DNA from: Rhodobacter calidifons
Lineage (GTDB): Bacteria; Pseudomonadota; Alphaproteobacteria; Rhodobacterales; Rhodobacteraceae
Length of the DNA: 64,000 nucleotides
Assembly (NCBI RefSeq): GCF_011174775.1
Contig: NZ_JAANHS010000002.1
Coordinates: forward strand, 372,001 to 436,000
Direction of reading: 5' to 3'
This document shows, one piece after another, positions 7,711 to 15,563 of the stretch. The notes under the pieces were generated by a model. The model had not been told where the DNA came from. It was given only the letters and a program-made list of their open reading frames with translations, and did not search any database. Position numbers and translations under genes: made by a program. Position 1 is the first letter of the stretch. Each line of letters opens with the position of its first letter.

Positions 7711-8868
7711 TCACGCCCCTTTCAAGAGGTCCTCGCGGCTGAGCGTGAGGTCGGAGGCGAGCCAGCGGGTTTCCAATGCCTTCAGCCGCGCGCCCAGGAC
7801 CTCGCCTTGCAGCCCGGGCATCAGGTCGGCGGCGGTCACGGGGAAGCGGGCGGTTGCGCCGCGACGGGCCTCGGCCCGCCAGTCCTGCGGGGGGGGTGTG
7901 CCAAAGCTGGCGGCGCGGGCGAGGATCGCGTCGGTTGCGAGGTCTGCGCCCAGCCGCCAGCCAAGCGCGGCGGGGGTGTCGCTGGAACCGATGGCCTCGC
8001 GGAGGGCGGCGAGGTCCCGCGCCTCGGCCCTGGACAGGCGGAGGTCGGACGTGTCGCCGCCGAGGACGGCAAGGCGGCGGAGCCAGCGGGGCGGTTCGGC
8101 GGCGTCGAGGTGCGCCCCTTCGAGATGGACGAGCGGGGCAAGGGCGCGTGGGTCGGCTCCGGGCAGAACGCGGGCGAGGACACCGGCCTGGGACATGGCC
8201 GCGACGGCGGGGGCGGGGTCGCGGGCGGAAAGGAGCTTGCGGAGTTCGGCATGGATCCGTTCGCGCGAGATGGCTTCGAGACCCTCGGCCAGGGCGGCGC
8301 AGGCGGAAAGACCTTCGGGGTCGATCCCGCCGTCGGGGTCGCCATAGGCGGCGTGAAAGCGGAAGAAGCGCAGGATGCGGAGGTAGTCCTCGCGGATGCG
8401 GGTCTCGGGGTCGCCGACAAAGCGGACGCGGCGGGCTTGCAGGTCTGAGAGGCCGCCCAGCGGGTCGATGACGGTTCCGTGGCGGTCGGCGTAAAGGGCG
8501 TTCATCGTGAAGTCGCGGCGTCGGGCGTCTTCCTCGATGCGGGTCGAAAAGGCCACCACGGCGCGGCGACCGTCGGTTTCCACGTCGCGGCGGAAGGTTG
8601 TGACTTCGTGCGGTTTGCCGTGGGCGAAGACGGTGACGGTGCCGTGGTCGATGCCGGTGGGGACCACCTTGAAGCCTGCGGCCTCGGCGAGGTCCGACAC
8701 CGTTTGCGGCGTCGCGTCGGTGGCAAGGTCGATGTCGCTGACGGGTTCGCGCAAGAGCGCGTTGCGGACACAGCCGCCGACCAGCAGGGCCTGATGGCCG
8801 GCGGCCTCCAGCGCCTGCATCAGGGCCTGGGTGCCCGGATGGTCCAGCCAGTCGCCTGCCACGTTCAT
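7711..8868 (-). CDS. cca: CCA tRNA nucleotidyltransferase / poly(A) polymerase family
   Basis: A 385-residue class II nucleotidyltransferase. The head domain shows LVGGCVRNALL and the metal-binding pair in SDIDLATDA, followed by EVTTFRRDVETDGRR and ARRRDFTMNAL, and the RNA-binding domain motif RIREDYLRILRFFRFHA. This set is typical of the enzyme that adds or repairs CCA at tRNA 3' ends. Poly(A) polymerases share the fold, but the length and the single copy in this run favour the CCA enzyme. The ATG overlaps the upstream NUDIX stop by four bases, so it is probably translated as part of the hslO operon. Confidence 0.9.
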   Translation of the reverse strand: MNVAGDWLDHPGTQALMQALEAAGHQALLVGGCVRNALLREPVSDIDLATDATPQTVSDLAEAAGFKVVPTGIDHGTVTVFAHGKPHEVTTFRRDVETDGRRAVVAFSTRIEEDARRRDFTMNALYADRHGTVIDPLGGLSDLQARRVRFVGDPETRIREDYLRILRFFRFHAAYGDPDGGIDPEGLSACAALAEGLEAISRERIHAELRKLLSARDPAPAVAAMSQAGVLARVLPGADPRALAPLVHLEGAHLDAAEPPRWLRRLAVLGGDTSDLRLSRAEARDLAALREAIGSSDTPAALGWRLGADLATDAILARAASFGTPPPQDWRAEARRGATARFPVTAADLMPGLQGEVLGARLKALETRWLASDLTLSREDLLKGA

Positions 8869-9461
8869 TGCCCCACCCGGTCCGCCAACCCCCGCAGGAT
8901 ACGCGCGGTGGCGCCCCAGATGTAATAGGGGCCGTAGGGGACGGCGTAGTAGCGGCGCCAGACGCCCATCCAGCGCCGCCGTTCGATGGCAAAGCGGACG
9001 GGGGACAGGACATGGGAGAGCGGGACGGTGAAAATCTCTTCCACCTCGCCCGCCTCGGGGACGGGCGCGAAGGCGCCGCGGATCAGGCCGACGAAGGGGG
9101 TGATGGCGAAGCCGGTGACGGTTTCATGCACTGGAAGGGTGCCCAGGATTTCCACGCGGGTTTCGGGAAGGCCGATTTCCTCGCGCGTCTCGCGAAGCGC
9201 GGCGGCCTGCGCGCTGGCGTCGGTGGCATCGACCTTGCCTCCCGGGAAGGCGATCTGGCCGGGGTGGTGCTTCAGGTGCGAGGAGCGTTTGGTCAGGATC
9301 AGACGCGGGCCATCCTCGCGCAGCCAGACCGGGACCAGCACGGCGGCCGGGCGCAGGGGCTTGTCGGCGGGGGGGCGGAGGCCGGGGTTGAGGTCGAAAT
9401 CCGAAGACGGCCCGGCGGGGCGGGCAAGCGCCGCGCGCAGGGCCGTCTCGGCATCCATCAT
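8865..9461 (-). CDS. CoA pyrophosphatase-type NUDIX hydrolase
   Basis: A 198-residue protein with the CoA-pyrophosphatase signature LTKRSSHLKHHPGQIAFPGG directly before the NUDIX box (GGKVDATD...RETREEIGL). One deviation is visible: the first Glu of the box (GX5E) is Asp. It likely hydrolyses CoA or oxidised CoA to 4'-phosphopantetheine and adenosine 3',5'-bisphosphate. It overlaps hslO upstream and cca downstream by four bases each, so the three are tightly coupled. Confidence 0.87.
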   Translation of the reverse strand: MMDAETALRAALARPAGPSSDFDLNPGLRPPADKPLRPAAVLVPVWLREDGPRLILTKRSSHLKHHPGQIAFPGGKVDATDASAQAAALRETREEIGLPETRVEILGTLPVHETVTGFAITPFVGLIRGAFAPVPEAGEVEEIFTVPLSHVLSPVRFAIERRRWMGVWRRYYAVPYGPYYIWGATARILRGLADRVGQ

Positions 9462-10444
9462 TCCGGCTTGACCGCTTCGAAGCCGAGGGTCTTCGGGTCC
9501 AGCTCGTAATGCGCGCCGCAGAACTGGCAGTCGGCGGTGACGACCCCGGCTTCGGTGGTCATCCGCGCGATGTCCTTCTGGCTGTAGATCGACATGGTGT
9601 TGCGCACCTTTTCCTCGGAGCAGGAACAGCCGAAGCGCACGGGCTGGGCGTCGAACACGCGGGGGCCTTCCTCGTGGAAGAGGCGGACGAGGAGGTCGGT
9701 CGGGGGGACCGAAGGGCCGATCATCTCCAGCGTCTCGACAGTGTCGAGAAGAAGGTTGGCGCGGTTCCAGTTTTCCGATTCCGCCCCGCCAAGGATGTCG
9801 GCATGGGTCAGAAGCCCGCCCTCGCCCGAGCCCTGTTCGGCGGCGACCCCGCCCGAGGTCGGCATGTGTTGCAGCATGATGCCCCCCGCGCGCCAGTGCA
9901 GCGGGCGGCCAGGTTCGGTGCTTTCGCCGTAAGCCAGCTGAAAGCGGGTGGGGATCTGTTCGGACTGGGCGAAGTAGGTCTGCGCGCAGTCGGACAGGCT
10001 TTTCCCGGCGATGGGGGTGAAGCCCTGGTAGGGCAGCATGCCTTCGCCCTGGTCGATCATCACGGCGAAATACCCCTCGCCGATCTGGCTGAACGGGTCG
10101 GCGTTCAGGTCCAGCCGTTCGGCGTCATAGCTGGCATAGGCGCGGATGCGGGCGGGTTCGCCCTCTGCCGTCGGACCGTAGTAGTCGGTCGCGATCAGGC
10201 GGGCGGGGCCCTTGCCGCGGACCTGAAGCGACAGCTTCCAGCGCAGCTTGATCGCCTGGCCGATCAGCGCGGTGAGAAGCGCGGTCTCGGCCACCAGCGC
10301 CTCGATCACGGACGGGTAGGCGTGCTGTTTCAGCACCCGGTCAAGAACCCCGTCAAGGCGCGCGACGCGGCCGCGGATGCCCGAGGCGTCAAGTTGAAAC
10401 GGCAGGACGGTATCGTCCCAGGCGATTTGCGAACCGGTGGTCAT
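9458..10444 (-). CDS. hslO: redox-regulated chaperone Hsp33
   Basis: A 328-residue cytosolic holdase. The N-terminal Hsp33 core is seen in LDRVLKQHAYPSVIEALVAE and the C-terminal redox switch in CSCSEEKV...CQFCGAHYEL, the four cysteines that bind zinc and form disulfides on oxidative unfolding. Hsp33 protects proteins during combined heat and oxidative stress. It is the first gene of a leftward run (NUDIX, cca, ABC pair, methyltransferase). A sequence matching the alphaproteobacterial heat-shock sigma consensus lies 51 bases before its start, so the whole run may have a heat-inducible component. Confidence 0.94.
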   Translation of the reverse strand: MTTGSQIAWDDTVLPFQLDASGIRGRVARLDGVLDRVLKQHAYPSVIEALVAETALLTALIGQAIKLRWKLSLQVRGKGPARLIATDYYGPTAEGEPARIRAYASYDAERLDLNADPFSQIGEGYFAVMIDQGEGMLPYQGFTPIAGKSLSDCAQTYFAQSEQIPTRFQLAYGESTEPGRPLHWRAGGIMLQHMPTSGGVAAEQGSGEGGLLTHADILGGAESENWNRANLLLDTVETLEMIGPSVPPTDLLVRLFHEEGPRVFDAQPVRFGCSCSEEKVRNTMSIYSQKDIARMTTEAGVVTADCQFCGAHYELDPKTLGFEAVKPE

Positions 10445-10494
10445 GTGGAAGTTCCTGGGGGGTTTCCCGATGGTGCCAGTGCTGGCATACCGCG

Positions 10495-10525
10495 CCTATA
10501 TAGGCAGGGCAACCGCAGGTCCAAG
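10495..10525 (-). promoter_or_regulatory. heat-shock (RpoH/sigma-32 type) promoter for hslO
   Basis: Read on the minus strand, CTTG (10525-10522) is followed by 17 bases and then CCTATATAGG (10504-10495). This fits the alphaproteobacterial sigma-32 pattern CTTG-N17/18-CYTATNTNNG at every specified position. It points towards hslo, a heat-shock gene in other bacteria. The -10 element is embedded in a perfect 12-base palindrome (GCCTATATAGGC). Confidence 0.72.
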
Positions 10526-10534
10526 GGGAAGCGC

Positions 10535-10972
10535 ATGATCCGACGCCACGGCGAGCCGGTGAAACCGGGGCAGAACTACACCCGCAGACCCGGGGTCTAT
10601 GCGATCCTGCTGCGGGGCGACCACATCCTTGCCACCCACCAGGCCGAACCCATCCCCGAGTTCCAGCTGCCCGGCGGCGGTATCGACCGGGGCGAGCAGC
10701 CGATCCCCGCGCTGCACCGCGAGGTCCATGAGGAAACCGGCTGGAAGATCGCCGTGACCCGGAGGCTGGGGGCGTTCCGGCGCTTTACCTACATGCCGGA
10801 ATACGATCTCTGGGCGGAAAAGGTCTGCACCGTGTACCTGGCGCGTCCGGTCCGCCGCCTTGGTCCGCCGTCCGAGCCCGGCCATACCGCGATCTGGCTG
10901 CCGGTCGAAGAGGCGCTGCACCGGCTGGGCAATCCGGGCGACCGGGCCATGCTGGCCCGCGCGCTAGGTTAG
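10535..10972 (+). CDS. NUDIX hydrolase
   Basis: A 145-residue single-domain protein with a fully canonical NUDIX box (GGGIDRGE...REVHEETGW, about residues 48-70). It therefore binds divalent metal and cleaves a nucleoside diphosphate linked to some group; the substrate is not predictable. The start ATG 10535 is preceded by AAGGGGAAG. The gene is divergent from hslO across 90 bases and its last nine bases overlap the end of the opposing phosphatase gene. Confidence 0.85.
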   Translation: MIRRHGEPVKPGQNYTRRPGVYAILLRGDHILATHQAEPIPEFQLPGGGIDRGEQPIPALHREVHEETGWKIAVTRRLGAFRRFTYMPEYDLWAEKVCTVYLARPVRRLGPPSEPGHTAIWLPVEEALHRLGNPGDRAMLARALG

Positions 10973-12208
10973 GTCCAGCACCACGCCCGAGACATCATCG
11001 GCGAAACTGTCGCGGCCCGACTGCCGGGCAAGGTCCCAGACCAGAGCCTCCAGCAGGTCGGATCCCGAGAGGTGGCCCGAGGCGCGCAGGCTGGCCTTCA
11101 GCCCATCCTCGCCAAAGTCGCCCCCGCCGGGCAGCGGACATTCGGTGATGCCGTCCGAGACCAGGACCAGCCGGTCGCCCGGGGCAAAGGGGATATCCTC
11201 CCAGTCGTAGGTCGCTTCGGGGATCAGCCCGATCGGCAGCCCGCCGCGGCCCAGCCGTTCCACCTGCCCCGTGGCGCGGATGATCATCGGATGGGGATGG
11301 CCCGCCTGCACCAGGCTGATCTGGCCAGCCGCGCGGTCGGCCACGGCAAAGACCATGGTGAAATACTGTTCGGCCTGGATCTCCTCCAGCATGAAGCGGT
11401 TGAAGCGGTCGGCGATGGCTTCGGGCGGGAGCAGCACATAGCCCCCGAACGGCCCCTTCTGGAAGGCAAGGTTCTGCTCGGGCGACGAGCCCGTCAGAAA
11501 GCCCGCCAGCCGCGCCGTCATCATCGCCGAGGCGACGCCATGCCCCGACACGTCGATCGCATAGACCGCGACCCGGTTGTCATCGACGCGAAAGCTGCCC
11601 ACCAGATCGCCGCCCACCCGGCCCGAGTTGCGCAGCATCAGCGACACACGGGCCCAGCCATAGTCCCGCACCCGGTCGCGGACCAGCGTCTGTTGCAGCT
11701 TGCGCGCCTCGATCAGGTCGCGGTCCAGCGAATCATACAGTCCCTGCAATTCGACCAGCGTCGAGACGATCACCTTGTTCTTGGCCAGAAGCTCGGCCTG
11801 CATGGCAAGCATCCGTTCCCCCGCGCGCAGCCGGGCACGCAGCTCGTTCGGGGCGACGGGCTTGGTCAGGAAGTCATCGGCCCCGGCTTCCAGTCCATCC
11901 GCGATCTCGGTGGTTTCGGACTTGGAGGTGAGCAGGATGAAGTAGCCATAGGATTCGTGGCCCAAGGCCCTGAATTCGCGACAGAAATCCAGGCCGGACA
12001 GGCCGGGCATCATCCAGTCGCTGATCACGATGTCGAAGGCCTGTTCCCGGCAAAGGTCAAGCGCGGCGCTGGCCGAGGCACATTCGCTGACCCGGTATCC
12101 CCAGCGGCCAAGCTGCATCGACAGCATGAGTCGCTGCGCCCGGCTGTCATCGACAATCAGCACATGGCGCGGCCCGCCGGCCAGCTGTGCCACAGTCTCG
12201 ACCCTCAT
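10964..12208 (-). CDS. receiver domain fused to PP2C/SpoIIE serine phosphatase
   Basis: A 414-residue cytosolic signalling protein. Residues 14-130 form a receiver: acidic pair VDDS (20-21), phosphoacceptor Asp64 in ISDWMMPG, and Lys116 in TKPVAP. A linker of about 50 residues leads to a PP2C-type phosphatase (about 185-410) with GGDLVGS, DVSGHG, LVSDGITE and DDVS, so the metal-binding Asp residues are present. This is the RsbU/RssB-like layout in which phosphorylation controls dephosphorylation of an anti-sigma antagonist or similar partner. ATG 12208 is used rather than an upstream TTG at 12250. An Hpt protein is encoded divergently, a likely phosphodonor or acceptor partner. Confidence 0.9.
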   Translation of the reverse strand: MRVETVAQLAGGPRHVLIVDDSRAQRLMLSMQLGRWGYRVSECASASAALDLCREQAFDIVISDWMMPGLSGLDFCREFRALGHESYGYFILLTSKSETTEIADGLEAGADDFLTKPVAPNELRARLRAGERMLAMQAELLAKNKVIVSTLVELQGLYDSLDRDLIEARKLQQTLVRDRVRDYGWARVSLMLRNSGRVGGDLVGSFRVDDNRVAVYAIDVSGHGVASAMMTARLAGFLTGSSPEQNLAFQKGPFGGYVLLPPEAIADRFNRFMLEEIQAEQYFTMVFAVADRAAGQISLVQAGHPHPMIIRATGQVERLGRGGLPIGLIPEATYDWEDIPFAPGDRLVLVSDGITECPLPGGGDFGEDGLKASLRASGHLSGSDLLEALVWDLARQSGRDSFADDVSGVVLDLT

Positions 12209-12378
12209 AGCATTGGCAAGCACATCGAATTCTCCAACCTCTTCGGGCAAGGCTGCGCGGTCGGTCTTAACAGCGGGTGAATGTTAAAATGCGCGGCAAG
12301 GGAGGCTGGGACGGCGACCATTTGTTAACGGTCCGGGCGCCAGACTGCGCCCCTGGGCAGTCTTGCGGGTGGTGTGTG

Positions 12379-12717
12379 ATGATCGACTGGAAACGGGTTG
12401 AAGAATTGCGGGCAGAGATCGGCGCCGAAGGTTTCGCAGAGGTGGTCGACATGTTCCTGGATGAAGCGGACGGCGCGGTTCAGGCGCTCTTGCGCGGGCT
12501 TCCGGCGGATGAGGTGGAGGGGCAACTGCATTTCCTGAAGGGCAGCGCGCTGAACCTTGGCCTGTCGGATCTGGCGGCGATCTGCCAGGAGGGTGAGCGT
12601 CGGGCAGCCGCCGGAGATGGCGCCAAGGTGGACGTGGCGCAGGTCGCCTCGGTCTACCACGCCTCGCGCGCGGGGCTGCTGGGCCGGTTGTCCACGGGCG
12701 AGGTCGGGGCGGCATGA
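12379..12717 (+). CDS. Hpt (histidine phosphotransfer) domain protein
   Basis: A 112-residue helical protein whose HFLKGSALNLGL motif carries the phosphorylatable His51 of the Hpt fold. It should relay phosphate between a hybrid kinase and a receiver. The best candidate receiver is the N-terminal domain of the divergently encoded PP2C phosphatase. ATG 12379 is chosen because it begins the Hpt fold directly; GTG 12376 is possible and an ATG-like frame from 12277 would add a non-conserved tail. The 170-base divergent spacer contains three TTAA elements. Confidence 0.85.
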   Translation: MIDWKRVEELRAEIGAEGFAEVVDMFLDEADGAVQALLRGLPADEVEGQLHFLKGSALNLGLSDLAAICQEGERRAAAGDGAKVDVAQVASVYHASRAGLLGRLSTGEVGAA

Positions 12718-12779
12718 GGTTCTGCTGGCGGCCGTCCGATGCGTCGCGGGCCGGTTCGGTCCGAGGCCGGACGCGGCTA

Positions 12780-14027
12780 CTAGATGAGAAACTCGGACAG
12801 GGCCTCGTCGTTGGTGATGTCGCGGAAGGCCAGCCCGGCGGCATCCATCCGGGCGGTGAAGCCCGAGAACCCGTCCGCCGACCGGGTCTCGATCCCGATC
12901 AGGACCGAGCCGAAGTTGCGCGCCGATTTCTTCAGATATTCGAACCGGGTGATGTCGTCGTCCGGACCGAGGAGGTTCAGGAACTCGCGCAGGGCGCCGG
13001 GGCGCTGCGGCATGCGCAGGATGAAGTATTTCTTCAGCCCGGCGAACCGCTGCGCACGTTCCTTGACCTCGGGCAGGCGTTCGAAGTCGAAATTGCCGCC
13101 AGAGGTGACGCAGACCACGGTCTTGCCCCGAATCTCCTCGGCCAGTTCGGGCAGCACATCCAGCGACAGGGCCCCGGCGGGTTCCAGCACGATGCCTTCG
13201 TGGTTCAGCATTTCCAGCATGGTGACGCAGATCCGGTCCTCGGGGGCAAGCAGCACGTCTTCGCGGGCCACCCAGTCCAGCCGGCGGAAGGTGTGGTCGC
13301 CGACCCGCGCCACGGCGGCCCCGTCGACGAAGCTGTTGACCTGGGGCAGCTTGGCCGGCGCGCCTGCGATCAGGGCGGCGGTCAGGCTGGCCCCGCCCAG
13401 AGGTTCCACGAACCGGAACTCCGTCTCGGGCGCCACCGTGCGCAGGTAGCTGGTGACCCCGGAGGCAAGGCCGCCGCCGCCGACCGGCAGGACAACCAGG
13501 TCGGGCGCGCGGCCAAGCTGGTCCATCAGTTCGACCGCCACCGAGGCCTGGCCCTCGATCACGTCGGGATCGTCGAAGGGCGACAGGAAATGCGCCCTGG
13601 CCTCGGCGCAGAAGGCCTGGGCAGCGGCCAGGGTCTGGTCGAAATAGTCGCCGGTCAGCACGATCTCGATGTTCTGGCCGCCGAAGACCCGGGTCTTGTC
13701 GATCTTCTGCTGCGGCGTGGTCACCGGCATGAAGATCCTGCCCGAGACATCGAAATGCCGGCAGGCAAAGGCCATGCCCTGGGCGTGGTTCCCGGCGCTG
13801 GCGCAGACAAAGCGCTGCTGGTCGGGCATCTGCGCCCGGACCTTGCGCATCGCATTGAAGGCCCCGCGCAGCTTGTAGCTGCGGACCGGAGACAGATCCT
13901 CGCGCTTCAGCCAGATCTCGGCCCCGTGGCGATCCGACAGGAATTCGTTGCGCTGTAGCGGCGTCTCGGGGAACAGCGCGCGCAGGGCGGCGGTGGCTTG
14001 GCGGGCAAAGGTCGGGAAATCGTTCAT
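12780..14027 (-). CDS. ilvA: threonine ammonia-lyase (threonine dehydratase)
   Basis: A 415-residue PLP enzyme of the tryptophan-synthase-beta fold. PLP Lys is in SYKLRGAFNAM, the phosphate loop is PVGGGGLASGV, and the C-terminal 80 residues form a regulatory ACT-like domain (LRMPQRPGALREFLNLLG). It converts threonine to 2-oxobutanoate, the first step to isoleucine, in the cytosol. The length suggests one regulatory domain rather than the two of the roughly 514-residue E. coli IlvA, so feedback control by isoleucine may differ. ATG 14027 starts the conserved part; upstream in-frame sequence is non-conserved. Divergent from argG. Confidence 0.92.
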   Translation of the reverse strand: MNDFPTFARQATAALRALFPETPLQRNEFLSDRHGAEIWLKREDLSPVRSYKLRGAFNAMRKVRAQMPDQQRFVCASAGNHAQGMAFACRHFDVSGRIFMPVTTPQQKIDKTRVFGGQNIEIVLTGDYFDQTLAAAQAFCAEARAHFLSPFDDPDVIEGQASVAVELMDQLGRAPDLVVLPVGGGGLASGVTSYLRTVAPETEFRFVEPLGGASLTAALIAGAPAKLPQVNSFVDGAAVARVGDHTFRRLDWVAREDVLLAPEDRICVTMLEMLNHEGIVLEPAGALSLDVLPELAEEIRGKTVVCVTSGGNFDFERLPEVKERAQRFAGLKKYFILRMPQRPGALREFLNLLGPDDDITRFEYLKKSARNFGSVLIGIETRSADGFSGFTARMDAAGLAFRDITNDEALSEFLI

Positions 14028-14055
14028 CCGCTTCAGATGCCGGAAGCCGGTGGCC

Positions 14056-14107
14056 AAGGCAAGGAATGCCTTCGCATGCCGGCTTGCATCGGACAGGGCC
14101 GCTGTCC
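14056..14107. promoter_or_regulatory. two inverted repeats in the ilvA/argG divergent spacer
   Basis: Two perfect 6-base dyads lie in the 148-base spacer: AAGGCA-N5-TGCCTT (14056-14072) and GGACAG-N5-CTGTCC (14091-14107). Both have a 5-base spacer, as for dimeric regulators. They could be operators coordinating the two amino-acid genes, but short dyads in GC-rich DNA are common and no family can be named. Confidence 0.3.
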
Positions 14108-14175
14108 CTGGCACCGTCCTTGCCCTCGGGGGCGTTTCGTTCTAAGCGCCAGCCAAACCGGGACGGAGCCAATCC

Positions 14176-15402
14176 ATGCAGAAGCCGAAGAAAGTCGTCC
14201 TCGCCTATTCGGGCGGGCTTGATACCTCGATCATCCTGAAGTGGCTTCAGACCGAATACGGCTGCGAGGTCGTGACCTTCACGGCCGATCTGGGCCAGGG
14301 TGAGGAGCTGGAGCCCGCGCGGCAGAAAGCGCTTCTTCTCGGGATCAAGCCCGAGAACATCCACATCTTGGATGTGCGCGAGGAATTCGTGCGCGATTTC
14401 GTGTTCCCGATGTTCCGGGCCAATGCGCTGTACGAGGGGCTGTATCTGCTGGGCACCTCGATCGCCCGGCCGCTGATCTCGCAGCATCTGGTGCGCATCG
14501 CGCATGAGACGGGGGCCGATGCGGTGGCGCATGGCGCGACGGGCAAGGGCAACGATCAGGTGCGGTTCGAGCTGTCGGCGGCAGCGCTGGACCCGGCGAT
14601 CAAGGTCATCGCGCCCTGGCGGTTGTGGGACCTGACAAGCCGGACGAAACTGCTGGAATTCGCCGAGGCGAACCAGATCCCGATCGCAAAGGACAAGCGG
14701 GGCGAGGCGCCGTTCAGTGTGGACGCGAATCTTCTGCACACCTCCTCCGAAGGCCGCGTGCTGGAGAACCCGGCCGAGGAGTTCCCGGACTATGTGTTGC
14801 AGCGGGTGGTGCCGGTGGAACAGGCGCCCGACCAGCCGGAGATGGTGGAGATCGGCTTCGAGCGGGGCGATGCCGTGGCGATCAACGGCGAGCGGCTGTC
14901 GCCGGCGACGATCCTGGCGCGGCTGAACGAGCTGGGCGGCAAGCATGGTGTGGGGGTGCTGGATCTGGTGGAGAACCGCTTTGTCGGCATGAAGAGCCGG
15001 GGGGTCTATGAGACTCCGGGTGGAACGATCCTGCTGGAGGCGCACCGGGGGATCGAGCAGATCACGCTGGATGCGGGTGCGGGGCACCTGAAGGACAGCA
15101 TCATGCCGCGCTATGCGGAACTGATCTACAACGGCTTCTGGTTCAGCCCCGAGCGGGAGGCGTTGCAGGCGCTGATCGACAAGACGCAGGAACATGTGAC
15201 GGGAACCGTGAGGGTGAAGCTGTACAAGGGCAGCGCGCGGACGGTGGCGCGGTGGTCGGAGCATTCGCTGTACTCGGAGAAGCACGTGACCTTCGAGGAG
15301 GACGCGGGGGCCTATGATCAGAAGGACGCCGAGGGCTTCATCCGGCTGAACGCGCTGCGGCTGCGGTTGATCGCCAGCCGCAATGCGCGGGTGGCGAAGT
15401 AG
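14176..15402 (+). CDS. argG: argininosuccinate synthase
   Basis: A 408-residue cytosolic enzyme that joins citrulline and aspartate with ATP in arginine synthesis. The N-terminal ATP-pyrophosphatase loop [14 protein letters not shown] is intact, as are [13 protein letters not shown] and the aspartate/citrulline region EGRVLENP. Length fits the bacterial type I family (about 400 residues). The ATG at 14176 is preceded by GGACGGAGCCAATCC, a reasonable ribosome site. It is monocistronic, ending at a hairpin with a T-rich tail. Confidence 0.96.
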   Translation: MQKPKKVVLAYSGGLDTSIILKWLQTEYGCEVVTFTADLGQGEELEPARQKALLLGIKPENIHILDVREEFVRDFVFPMFRANALYEGLYLLGTSIARPLISQHLVRIAHETGADAVAHGATGKGNDQVRFELSAAALDPAIKVIAPWRLWDLTSRTKLLEFAEANQIPIAKDKRGEAPFSVDANLLHTSSEGRVLENPAEEFPDYVLQRVVPVEQAPDQPEMVEIGFERGDAVAINGERLSPATILARLNELGGKHGVGVLDLVENRFVGMKSRGVYETPGGTILLEAHRGIEQITLDAGAGHLKDSIMPRYAELIYNGFWFSPEREALQALIDKTQEHVTGTVRVKLYKGSARTVARWSEHSLYSEKHVTFEEDAGAYDQKDAEGFIRLNALRLRLIASRNARVAK

Positions 15403-15452
15403 CTGTGCCGCGCGCGGCGGCTTTCCAAGGTGTAGGAAAATCAATGGATTGA

Positions 15453-15482
15453 GGGGGCGCGTTTACGTCCCCTTCACTTTTT
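15453..15482 (+). terminator. intrinsic terminator after argG
   Basis: A 7-base-pair stem (GGGGGCG 15453-15459 with CGTCCCC 15466-15472, one G-T pair), a 6-base loop and the tail TTCACTTTTT make a typical Rho-independent terminator 50 bases after the argG stop. Confidence 0.65.
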
Positions 15483-15505
15483 GGCGCGGCGCTTGGGCCG
15501 CTCGT

Positions 15506-15551
15506 CTTTGCCTTCGGCACTCCTCGCTGAGGGCGGCGAGGAGAAGCAAAG
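15506..15551. other. long hairpin before the end of the protease island
   Basis: An inner perfect 8-base-pair stem (CTCCTCGC 15520-15527 / GCGAGGAG 15536-15543) is extended by an outer CTTTGC/GCAAAG pair. It lies 13 bases beyond the stop of the leftward M28 peptidase gene and marks the boundary between argG and the accessory region. A terminator or transcript-end stabiliser is plausible. Confidence 0.45.
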
Positions 15552-15563
15552 GCGTGCGGCGAG

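Noticed and set aside
12325-15444. 1039-codon minus-strand frame running through ilvA and opposite argG
   Set aside because: It reads ilvA in the wrong frame and argG antisense; composition is shadow-like.
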